In this document: positions 47,269 to 57,972 of the stretch, piece after piece
How the letters are laid out: each line of letters opens with the position of its first letter
Position numbering within the stretch: position 1 is the first letter of the stretch
DNA from: Xanthostigma xanthostigma
Lineage: Eukaryota > Arthropoda > Insecta > Raphidioptera > Raphidiidae
Direction of reading: 5' to 3'
Assembly: GCA_963575645.1 (NCBI GenBank)
Contig: OY754470.1
Coordinates: 7,696,501-7,760,500 of the forward strand
DNA length: 64,000 nt
Made by a program: the position numbers and the translations under genes
The notes under the pieces: model-generated
Seen by the model: only the letters and a program-made list of their open reading frames with translations
Databases searched by the model: none
Told to the model about the DNA's origin: nothing

Positions 47269-48301
47269 GCTTACAATAATTCGCATAGAGCTGAAAATTG
47301 GTACAGGCCTTAGGTACACACATGAAATATCAACAGTCCTAACTGATCCTACATCTGATAAAAAATTGGTTGTCTGTAAAGTCGGTTTACGGACGATAGT
47401 TACGTGATAACGTATTCCGCTCGAATATCATATTTAATAATACATAACCTAAATTTTAGTAGCTGTCAAACTATATTTTTACCGACTAATAATTTGATCA
47501 ACCAAAGCAAAATACATATTTTTAAGCAATTATAAAAGACATTTAAAAGAATGTATATATATTATATATTTGTTAACAAACCGTATAATTTATCTGGCCA
47601 TCTGTCAGATGTAGCTTTCGCTGGAACAGCCGAAAAAATGTTGAACGCACACTACTCTCTGACGTCACGCGAGAAGAGAGAGAGACTATCGCTTATATCG
47701 CGCTCTCGCTTGCGGAACGTTACTCTTTTTCGTGCGTGCAACCGGTGTTTCATCAATTTATAAGACGTTATCAGGTCAAAAATTAATTCAAGGCCAAAGG
47801 TTAAAAGTATCGGTTTTTTTGCACTTTTCTCGTAAACGGTAAATGTTATCTAAAAATAGGTCAGACAAAAGTTGTAGATCATGCAATTGTCTACAAGAAT
47901 TGTTCTTACACTTTTTCTCCTACGAATCACCATTCTTTTGAAATGGTGATTTCATATATCGAAAATACTTATATGCGTATTAATATTTAACGTTATTTTT
48001 GATAAATACGTTCAGTACGTACATAGAGATTTTAGTCCCGTATCTCGGGAATATTGATTCGTAGGAAAAAAATATAAGAACAGTTTTTGTAGACAATTGC
48101 ATGGTCTACTACTTTTGTCTGACCTATTTTTAGATAACAATTGCCGTTTAGGATAAAAGTGCAAAAAACCGATACGTTTGACCTTTGACGTTGAAATTTT
48201 TTTGAAGCAGATGTAGGATCGGTGGGAACTTTTGATATTTTATTTGCAATAGTGTACTTAAGACCTGTACCATTTTTCAGTTCTATGCGAATTATAAGTA
48301 A
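47269..48301. repeat. Large foldback in the TLDc intron, left arm split by family A
   Basis: AATTCGCATAGAGCTGAAAA at the left matches the inverse at the right end (48240-48300), and the arms continue through GTACAGGCCTTA, ATCCTACATCTG, the TATCGGTTTTTTTGCACTTT region and the TAGGTCAGACAAAAG block to GATTCGTAGG at 48054. Arms are about 300 bp excluding the insertion, loop about 130 bp. Confidence 0.75.
47365..47779 (+). mobile_element. Family A repeat, long form, inserted in a foldback arm
   Basis: Long form without the 140 bp insertion of 32108-32247. It interrupts the left arm of the foldback 47269-48301. The right end reads CAGGTCAA, a one-base variant. Confidence 0.85.
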
Positions 48302-48457
48302 ATTGAAAGAGCCAGTTCGTACGTAACGAGAATTCTGCGAATCCATAGATTATGAATATCTTTTCGATAGACGTACCTCCCCTTAAACACAGTATAAAAG
48401 AAATTATATGTATGATAGATTTGCTGCTTTTGATTTCATCGTCAAACCAAAATCTAA

Positions 48458-48771
48458 GGCCGTGTTCAGATGAGGCGTTTTACGCGCGAGTCCACTCGCG
48501 CGTACTCGAGATACTAGAGCCACATATATCCTGTCCAGATGCCTACGCGCGTTTCCTAACTCGCGCGTCCAGTACTACGCGCGAGTCCGTTGCGATGTTT
48601 CGATTGAGGGTATGCAAGCCACAACACAACCTCTGTTTCCAAGTCCATGTTTGTAACTGGCGCCACACCGAGCTCAGCGCAGAAACGCGCGTAAAACGCG
48701 GTATCTGGACGCAATAGAAATTGAAACGCGCGAATGGACTCGCGCGTAAAACGCCTCATCTGAACACGGCC
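48458..48771. mobile_element. Harbinger-like MITE, CpG-rich, TAA duplication
   Basis: GGCCGTGTTCAGATGAGGCG and its inverse, TIR about 38 bp, flanked by TAA at 48455-48457 and 48772-48774. Strongly CpG-rich (repeated CGCGCGAGTC) in an AT-rich intron. The ORFs reported across it come from the repeat. Confidence 0.82.
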
Positions 48772-48774
48772 TAA

Positions 48775-50099
48775 CAGCTAGTGTTAGAATACTAACTACA
48801 TAACATGAACATAAGGTGGAATTTATTATAAACATTTAGCTTAGAATTCAACCGATGAACTTTATTTTGACATTGGTCATTTTAAAATGGCAATAACGCT
48901 AGTTAGTGGGGGTCATGGACAACGCTGGGCTTAACTAACCACTAGTAATAAATATTTTACTATATTATTGGAAGCGCTAGTTCTCGGTATAATAAATAGT
49001 GATTGTGTTTCACATTTAAAGATTTAAACGCACTCAGAACGCCCTGAGCTTAACACACGTGACCTCGTAATTATTTTTTTTTCGTTGCATATTCGATTAT
49101 TATAGCTAAATTGCACTGGGAGCGCCGCACAGTGGTTGGAAATCAGAAAAAGGCGATCGAAAATAAAAATTTTAACTTTTTTATATGATGGTTAACACAA
49201 CGCCGAATCATTCGTCTAGTATCTTCTGAAATACATCATTGCAAAAGAAAATCACGTGGAAGGACAATATTAGTTCTGATACATTCTAAACAAAAAAATA
49301 ATTTCCAAAATGCGGCCTTTTCTATGAGCTGTGTTGAATTTCTTTTGAGAAATAGTTGAGAAAAATTAATATGTCGTGTTTTGGACCTTTAGCTATCACC
49401 TGAGCGTATTGTTTTTGTACGAACATTTTTTTTTATTCTCGACCACTGTGCGCAGTTTTTTACGTTATAAATTTGTGATAATTATTGAAATTAACCTTGG
49501 CTCGGCGAAATACATTTACCTTTGCTTTTGCACCTTCCATTTGCAGTTTTTTGCAGTCCATTCGATCTTTATTATAGTGAAAGTATAAACTTTTTTTGTT
49601 TGCATCTCAGAAGCATAGACCTACATTTACAAAAGATTTTTTTTACCAGTATTTGTTCAACTTATATTACAAGAATACTCACGAAGGAAGGTGTCAAAGC
49701 AAAATATTAGTTCCCAAACTAATTTTACAAATTCTTTTTCAAAAAGTATTTGTTTAAATTTTATTTTTTAGCCAGGTTTTCGTATTATTTTTTATTATTA
49801 TGAGCCTGGGGGGTTACCCCCTTTACCCCCCATATCTACGCCCTTGCACATATTGGGTCTTAATTTAAGGATTGCGCCGTTAAATACTTTACATAATCTT
49901 AATGAATGAATTCTACTTACGTATACACAGCATGTTGAAAATTTAAGAAGTTAGTCATATACATACATCACACTAATATATTTTATGCACGGGTGGGTAT
50001 GCGTTACATTGTTTAATTATTTTGCCGCTCCACTAAGCGAACCGTACTATAAAGCCGAGTCAGTCTTTGAATTTTGATCAATCACTATATTAAAGAGGC
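48775..50099. other. TLDc intron, no exon seen
   Basis: AT-rich; short frames at 49376-49710 look random. GGGGGTTACCCCCTTTACCC at 49810 is a small palindrome. Confidence 0.35.
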
Positions 50100-50107
50100 C
50101 ATGTAAT

Positions 50108-50553
50108 CAGTGCCGGATTAAGACTCCTTGATGCCCTAAGCATTTCTTGCTTATGGGCCCCATCTCTAATATGTTCAGCTTATAAAAAAATTCAAATTGA
50201 TGGAAAAAAGTTAAAAAGCATAGATTTTTATGAAAAAAATTGAATTATACAATCAATGCTCCATATTGAAAATATGGCTGTCAGTAAAATCAGACCTTAG
50301 GCATTTTTATACAATTAGTAGAAAAAAAAATTAAAAAACAGAGCCCTTAAAAATTATTATTTCTTTTTAACTTTTATACTTCTAAAGACATACCAGTATA
50401 GATCAAATTTTTGAGAACATGACAAAAAGAAAAAAAAAATGTTAACAAGGTTTAGTGAGTTACTTTTCATTTCTGAGTTGTGCTTCTTGGTGCCCCCTGA
50501 GACGTGATGCCCTGAACAATTGCTTAATTTGCTTATAGGTTAATCAGGCACTG
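50108..50553. mobile_element. hAT MITE, copy 1
   Basis: CAGTGCCGGATTAAG at the left, TTAATCAGGCACTG at the right, exact 8 bp duplication CATGTAAT (50100-50107, 50554-50561). Confidence 0.88.
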
Positions 50554-50776
50554 CATGTAATTAAAAAATATTAATACACTAAAAATAATTATTTTTTAAA
50601 CCATTATCATGATGGCGGTGGGACAGAGAAGAAAGGTTCGCACTACCACACTCTTGTTTCTATAGACCATGGAACTGTAAACTGCAGACACCCCTGTGTC
50701 ACGACAATAAATAAAATTGAAGTGTCTGTTAGTTATGTCAAAATAACAGCTGATAGCTAATGTTATAAGGAGTACC

Positions 50777-51207
50777 CAGTGCCGGATTAATCATTAAGCA
50801 GAGTAGGCAACTGCCTAGGGGCCCCGCATCGACTAAAAAAAAACTTATCATTGAACGAAAATTTAATTTGAAAATTTGTATGAAATTTCCCAACAACAAT
50901 ATTATTTTCTTTCGTTGTTTATTGCATTTAACAAAATAAAATTTAAAATAACTACGTCACGTCTTATTTCTCTTTCCTGACCCATCAAAAAACCTGGATC
51001 ATCAATTCCTATTCATTAAGACAATTTCAATAAAGCTAACGAGTCAGGTACGATGCTGCAGTAATCATGTTGTTACAATATCACATAAGACATTGAAGTA
51101 ACAGGATGCCTGGAGCCGATCATCTGGAAGCTACTCACATCCCTTCATCAACTTGAAAAGACCTGATTGCATTGCCTAGAAGCCCGGACAGGGTTAATCC
51201 GGCCCTG
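50777..51207. mobile_element. hAT MITE, copy 2
   Basis: CAGTGCCGGATTAATC at the left, GGTTAATCCGGCCCTG at the right; flanks GGAGTACC and GGAGTAAC are an 8 bp duplication with one change. Related to the copy at 50108 by its ends and GGGCCCC block. Confidence 0.82.
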
Positions 51208-51279
51208 GGAGTAACTTAGGTTAAAAAAATAGGGAATTATTTTCATAAGCTTTGTGAACTGAACAAACATTTTGTCGTG

Positions 51280-51320
51280 TTTCATTTGAATCGCGGGCGG
51301 AGCCGCGGGGAGAAGCTAGT
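51280..51320 (+). mobile_element. Short Helitron-like 3' end
   Basis: GGGCGGAGCCGCGGGGAGAA then GCTAG before T, a common lepidopteran Helitron terminus. Only the tail is identifiable. Confidence 0.4.
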
Positions 51321-52354
51321 ATAAAGTAAGTCTGGTATTCCACAAGTGCTTATTGAGCAAAATTTCCATACGCTGGTAAACTATAAGAGATACAATGAAG
51401 TGAGATATTGGTCGCCCTTGATATTTATTTCGCTTCCATACAAAAATCTACCTGGGCAAGGCACGACCGAAACGCCAGTCCCTATATAAAAAAGCGGAAG
51501 TTAGTATAAATGTGACAAATGATTCTTCAATTAACCGACTGTACCTGAATAATTCATTAAATCATTACACATATAGCCATTGGTAGTACGTATGCAAATA
51601 ACATAATAATCGCGTATAATGTCAGAAGCCGTTGCACTTGAGTGCATTCAACAATTAATTATGTCACTATAAATAACACGGTTAATAAAACGCTAACATT
51701 GTTACAAACACTAAAAGACCTCACATAAAAAAATATATAGAAGAGCACTCCAGCCTGTTCAAGTACGTGAGTCAGTTGCGGTTCATTTCATCCATGTGCG
51801 GCTGCAGAGCTGCAGAACAACCAAAATCTTAGGTAATTCACAACTTTTGAATTGATGATATTTTCCATATTTAACCAATATTTAATGTTAGGAAATAATG
51901 CAACAATAATCAACGTTAAAGTTTGGCCACTGGCAGACTACAAAGCTCGTGTTTGTTCTGTATGCGCAGACTATCATCAGATACCTTCGGTGATAACTGA
52001 TAACCGTTCAGTTCCTGACACAAGTTATTGCGTGTTATTTAGATCGGCTTTGAGCTGCATTTATCGTCAGCACATTAGTACAAAGCATCTATCATTGTCA
52101 CTAAATCTTTTACTAATAAAACAAATCAATGCACAGTTTATAGACGCTCAACAACTGAGGTCATCAGTGCCTAAAACTGTGTAAATGAGTCTATTATAGG
52201 TAACTCAATAAAATTGCATCCTTAGTGAATGAACATTTATGGAAGAGTCTGCGAGTGAGAATTGAACTATTTTGAAAATATAGTGTTCAGTGCAATGAAC
52301 AGGAATGTCGCGGAAGTTGAGATGGAAAAATAAGTAGATATAAATAAAAATTAC

Positions 52355-52474
52355 CATCATAGAACAATTTTCTGGCCTCCTTTCATGAATCTGTACCACG
52401 GCAGATCCCAGTTCATAAAAAGTTTGAATCACTTTTGGAACACACTCAATCATCATGCACGTTACGCTCAACAT
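52355..52474 (-). CDS. Candidate first coding exon of a short TLDc isoform
   Basis: ATG at 52474, 40 codons (MLSVTCMMIECVPKV, then a segment ending RRPENCSMM), then a GTAATT donor at 52354. The phase is 0, matching the phase-0 acceptor of the TLDc exon at 46399, so the joined protein would be 236 residues. An in-frame TAA lies upstream, so this is the first ATG of its frame. The exon is unlike the repeats around it. Short OXR1/NCOA7 isoforms with a private N-terminal exon before the TLDc domain are known in animals. I do not recognise the 40-residue sequence itself; the join is inferred from phase, strand and position. Confidence 0.55.
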
Positions 52475-53005
52475 TAATGTGATCCAATTGAAAATCAAAA
52501 GTAGACGCAAGCTGGTCAAAAACCGTACTGCTTACTTTTTCAACTGCAGTTGAAATAATTTGGAATAAACTATTGCACTTAAAATAATCACCGACCAGTC
52601 AGAAATTTTAGCGTCAATTTCGAAACTGTAAGAAGTTATTTTGTGTTCGATTTTATCGCCAATGTGTATTCAATAAATCTGAGACAATCACAAAACCGCA
52701 TTTGCATGTGAACTAGATTTAACTTGATCAAATATCCAAGTTATACTAAAAATGAAATTGCACTTACCAAGTGTTTTGTACACAAAATACTATAACGCGC
52801 AGACATCCGGCAATGTACTTAATTAATTAACACCTTGTGTCCGAACGTCAATACCACGGAATACCAGATTCAATACCGTACAGAAAACACACGTACTTAT
52901 TCTACGTAAAATACCGATTGTTTTAATAAAAAGTGTTTCAGTAAATAAGACAAAAAAGACTGTTCAGTGTTGGCCCGAACAATGAAGTTAAGTTTAAGCA
53001 CCACA

Positions 53006-53572
53006 TCATATATTAATACGTTAAGGTTAAGATGTTTGCCTCCCTTTTTAGAAAAAACCACACAATTTCTCCACATAAATTATATATCATTTAACAGATA
53101 ATTGCTTGCTCTACTGACATCGACAACTAAAAAATTTATTATTGCTTTTGTTTTTGTAAATTAATTAATTAACAGCAACGCTGAACAACGTCTGCCATCT
53201 AACGGCTATAATTTTGAAACAACGTCAACACTTAACACTTCGATCTGTCATCTGACCTTCATATTGTAAATACTGCATACTGCCATCTGACGGGCAACGC
53301 TGAACAACGTCACAGCAATTCTGCATGATGCCTCTGACGGCCTAGCTCAACGCTTTTGCTACTTGCGCCTCTATATATGACAATTTTAGTAAAATATTTC
53401 TTCGATCTGTCATCTGAGCTTCATATTGTAATACAACAAAAAGAAGAACGTTACAAGCAGTGTGCAAAATTAGAAACGAATTGAATACCTGCAATCATAT
53501 TTAAAAAATAATTTTGTAAAGTGATAATTATTATACTTATTTAGTGCGAATAGTTCGCACAGGTCACGCTAG
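53006..53572 (+). mobile_element. Helitron family 3, copy 2
   Basis: Starts TCATATATTAATACG after A, ends with hairpin GTGCGAATAGTTCGCAC (7 bp perfect stem), then AGGTCACGCTAG before T. It shares its whole length with the copies at 25223 and 56002. It lies about 0.5 kb upstream of the candidate TLDc first exon. Confidence 0.85.
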
Positions 53573-54566
53573 TTACATTAAATACAATATGGTATCCTAG
53601 GGTTGCCACCAGTGCTATTAGCTGAACTCAGTCCCTAATAAAGGCTATTATTATTATCTTCTTCTTTAAGCGTCCGAGTGGGTTTTTCGAATGTGTTCCG
53701 AGATGATTATATACATAGGTGACCGATAATTGCTCGTATTCCACTCGGGAGAAAAAACTATGAGTAATTTGGAATTATTTAACCTTATCACTTGGCGGTC
53801 GGAAATGCGGCATTTTTTACGATAATGACACTTCTGTGAAGAATTTTTATTTTATTTTTTTATTTATTGTAAGTTTTAACACACAACATAAAATCTAACA
53901 GTAAACGTGGTTTTTAGCGTTAGGAAGGTTGACCAATTAGTAAGCTATCAGATCATGAAAACACTCAGGTCAAAAAGTGAGAATCTTTTTCTTTTCTTTA
54001 ATTTTTAACTCCCAAAGTTTATATTTTTGTAAAAAGAAAACCGAAGTAGATTTTCTCGACAATGACGCATTTCCGGCCCCCAAGCGATTAAAATCTTTCC
54101 GAATTAGTCATAGTTTCTTCTCCCGAGAGGAATACAAGCAATTACCGGTAACCCGGTATACCCAAAATAAAGCTTTCTTAGTTACTGACATTTTTAAAAA
54201 CGAAAAAAATACGGATAAATTATTTTTCTCCCATTTATCTATTTCAATAATCAGTAAAAAATGGGATAATACCCAATTCTTTTCGATGTACGTTTAGCTA
54301 ATGTGAAAACGCGATTATTTTCAAAGACATTCTATATAACATTATACTTACAGAAAGTTGTAGACATCACCGCAATTTTTAAACTTTCAAGGAAACATGC
54401 ATGAATCGTTCATACGTTGACTTTTAACTGCATATAATATACCAAGTTGTACATAATATCAGGTATATGCGTACAAAATACAGGGTCCGATACAAAGAAT
54501 TTTAGGTTTTCGGTTGATGGTATGTATAGTCACTATACCAAGAGATCTATTTGCTTCGCACTATAC

Positions 54567-54900
54567 CAGAGGTCGGCAACCTTCGGCTCTTTTGATGTAA
54601 AGTTGCGGCTCTCCAATTCCATACGCAAAAAAATAGTTATTTTATTATATAAACCCTTAAAAATCGTCCAATCGATCCATGATTAAGTATCATGTCTATA
54701 TCCCCACCATTTCCACTCGCGTCTCACCCGCACCGCCTCCGTCGCGACGTGCCGTCCTCAGATATTTATATATATATATTATACCTATATAAACAAATAC
54801 TATAATACTGAAACGAAAATGTTTAGTGGCTCTTTAAAAACTAGGAAATTTTGTAAATTGTAACTTTTGGCTCTTGCGTCTCAAAGGTTGCCGACCCCTG
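54567..54900. mobile_element. hAT MITE inside an older palindrome
   Basis: CAGAGGTCGGCAACC and GGTTGCCGACCCCTG, exact 8 bp duplication CACTATAC (54559-54566, 54901-54908). The outer flanks (AGAGATCTATTTGCTTCGCA and TGCGAAGCAAAAAGATCTCT) are inverted copies of each other, so it landed at the centre of a small palindrome. Confidence 0.88.
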
Positions 54901-55069
54901 CACTATACTGTAGTGCGAAGCAAAAAGATCTCTTTCTGCAATAGAAGTCAGAGATAAAAAATTACAAATAAAAAACTTATAATATTATTCGATAGTCCGA
55001 TCATTATCTATGGAAATACATATCAAGTTGAAATAATTTATTGTTTTAATCACGAAGTCTTTAACCAGG

Positions 55070-55160
55070 AGACCTAGCTTCCTATGCTTGCTGTGTTTCG
55101 AGATGGATCGTTTTATGGCGCACGCGAGATGGCGCTGTTATCACTACCTGGGAAAACTTC
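55070..55160 (-). repeat. Reverse copy of the 12095 repeat
   Basis: Minus strand carries AGCGCCATCTCGCGT and GCATAGGAAGCTAGGTCTCC, in the same order and spacing apart from a small insertion. Confidence 0.55.
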
Positions 55161-56001
55161 CGTTCTTTCCACCTATTTTCGCTCTAGTAATCAAAGTTGT
55201 CTAACTCCATAGATACTACACACATGTAAGCCACGAACGTGTATATGCGCTACCCAGTAGCTGACTCCATATTGGTTCATGCGACAGATATCGGTCCACC
55301 GCTACGCTCGAGCTGGTTCTCGTGGTTTTAATAAAAAAAAATCAATTAAATGATACCGAGTCAACGTGTTGCTGCGAAAGTGCGGAGTAAACGGAGATTT
55401 GATCCTATTTGGCACGTCGTACAGTATTTATAAAAATCAAACGTTGATTCTGTCGGACCCTGTGTTGTCTAGCATAGCTACTTAATAATAAAACAAATAA
55501 CATACGTAAGAAAACATTTACGTACATTATGTGACTGTTTAATCGGTTTGTTTATTTACATTTATTATTAGTAAGACAAAATTTAATTATTAAATTGTAA
55601 TATTTTGATGTGCTACATGTACCTATATACGCAATTCAAAGCTTCAAGTGTCATCCGATGAGAAAACGGAACCCTTGTAGGATAACTCTCGTGGCTGTCT
55701 GTTTCTCTCACAGCTTATTTTCCCCGAATATAAATATACATATAGAGTTAGATGACACAATCACGCACGTCTTAGCAAAAATAAATGAATTTCGATATTG
55801 GGAGCTAATTTTGGGGACCAAATTAGAAAAAAAAATATTTTTCATACGAACATAATATTTGCATACCAGAACTATCGATCTGACCGACACCAATAGACTT
55901 TGAGAGAGACATTAAAAAAATCGTTCAAATAATCAAATCGGTGCACTTTTGAAGAAGTTATTGAGTACGAAAGACATTATGGATACAGAATAAGAAAAAA
56001 A

Positions 56002-56530
56002 CTAGTGTGACCTGTGCGAATTATTCGCACTAAATAAGTATAATAATTATCACTTTACAAAATTATTTTTTAAATATGATTCAATTCGTTTCTAATTTTG
56101 CACACTGCTTATAACGTTCTTCTTTTTGTTGTGTTACAATATGAAGCTCAGATGACAGATCGATATTTTACTAAAATTGTCATATAGAGGCGCAGGTAGC
56201 AAAAGCGTTGTTCAGCGTTGCTCGCTGTTTCAAAATTAAAATCGTCAGATGGCAGTATGCAGTATTGTGTCTGTTGTATTACAATATCACAGATCGAAGT
56301 GTTGACGTTGTTTCAAAATTAAAGCCGTCAGATGGCAGACGTTGTTCAGCGTTGCTGTATTTTAATTAATTTACAAAAACAAAAGCAATAATAAATTTTT
56401 TAGTTGTCGATGTCAGTAGAGCAAGCAATTATCTGTAAAATGATATTATATAATTTATGTTGAGAAATTGTGAGGTTTTTTCTAAAAAGGGAGGCAAACA
56501 TCTTTAACCTTAGCGTATTAATATATATGA
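56002..56530 (-). mobile_element. Helitron family 3, copy 3
   Basis: Minus strand: TCATATATATTAATACG after A, ending with hairpin GTGCGAATAATTCGCAC (perfect 7 bp stem), AGGTCACACTAG before T. Shorter inside than the other two copies. Confidence 0.85.
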
Positions 56531-57805
56531 TTGCGACTGCTCTAGTCAAATTGTCACCAAAATCGAAAGATCTCGGGACTTCACTGCAATCTAGTTCAAT
56601 AATCACCACGTGCAAAATGTTTTTTATCAAAAAATGTGAGTGTTATAAAATTGTTCGCGACATATCTCATTTAATCATTACTATAAACATAACATATCAA
56701 CATAAATTTGCTAAACATAATGTAAATACAGAAGAGAATAATATTAAATGTAACTGTACACTATACCTTAACCTTTTTAATGTCTTTTAACAATTTGTTT
56801 ATGGCTGACATTGGCGATGATGAATATTTCGATATAAAATCCATTTTGTACACATTAGGCGGTTTTTCCGTGTGCTAATAGAATTTGAAACGGAATTTTC
56901 TATTAGTACCACGTTAACAAGTTCGCTCACTATGTTGGTACAACAAATTTGACAATGAGTAAGTGATCAAATACTGTTTAATTCACAATAACTAACAGTT
57001 ACTACAAACACCCGTTTATTTTATTATAAATTAACATAAGTTTTGACAAATTATTGTGATCTAACTTTTGCTTTCGTATTTGAATATTAATATTTTATAC
57101 GAACGCTTACAAATAAAACTAACCGGTTGTTTACGAGAAGAAAAATTTTTATTAACGACACGAACAACTTGTTTTATGAAACTGGACAATTAACAAACTG
57201 TTAGAGGCATAGGTAGTAGAACAAACTAGTGTATAATCTATTTGTACATCGCAACTATATAAAATTCAAAATAGAACATAACACACCCGTTTGGTTAGTT
57301 CTGGTTCAGTGCATAAAGCTCGGAATACAATATACACGTTATCCGCATGTTTTTTTTTTTATTATTAATTAAAATTACACACCTTTTAACAGGTTAATTT
57401 TAACAGTATTATATATTTATACGCAAATTCTACAACTATTTAAAATACTCGCGGCCCGCAGCGTTTTGGAAATAAACAAGACTGACACACTTGATTTATT
57501 ATATCTACACAGTCTTACTATGGATAAGTTTTTTTTGTAAGTTACACCAGTCAGGGCCACTTCGCGCGCGATTTTTATGATGTAATACTTCAAAATAATA
57601 ATTGAAGAATGCAGCTTTGGGTTGACCAAAACTCTATAGATTGTTAGTAATTAGTGTTGGCATATACTCAGCCAAATTACGTAATTTTTAAAAAAAGACA
57701 TTTTTTTGTCAAACAAGAGAAATGATTCTTCTGTAGGTAGGTACCTAGACTTTTTAGTGTATTTGCCATAAGGCACTTACACTATTGGCGTCGGTGGGAT
57801 GGCGG
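56531..57805. other. No gene seen
   Basis: AT-rich, short frames only. Confidence 0.4.
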
Positions 57806-57972
57806 GACCAAAATTTGTTCGTCCGACAAAAACTTTTGAACGGTAACTCCGATCATCATGAAATTTGGACACAACATTCATCTCGGTAAACTAAGATAAA
57901 TGTGAGTAGGTACTCATGTCCCTCCCCCCATTCGTTCTTTTGCACCCGGGTGAAACCGGGCGGAAACGCTAG
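57806..57972 (+). mobile_element. Helitron 3' fragment (same family as 6856)
   Basis: Only the 3' half is present, from about GTTCGTCCGACAAAAAC to ACCCGGGTGAAACCGGG and a final CTAG before T. The 5' part is replaced by unrelated sequence. Confidence 0.7.

Noticed and set aside
48352-48759. Overlapping frames of 121 and 67 residues
   Set aside because: Both cross the TIRs of the MITE at 48458-48771.
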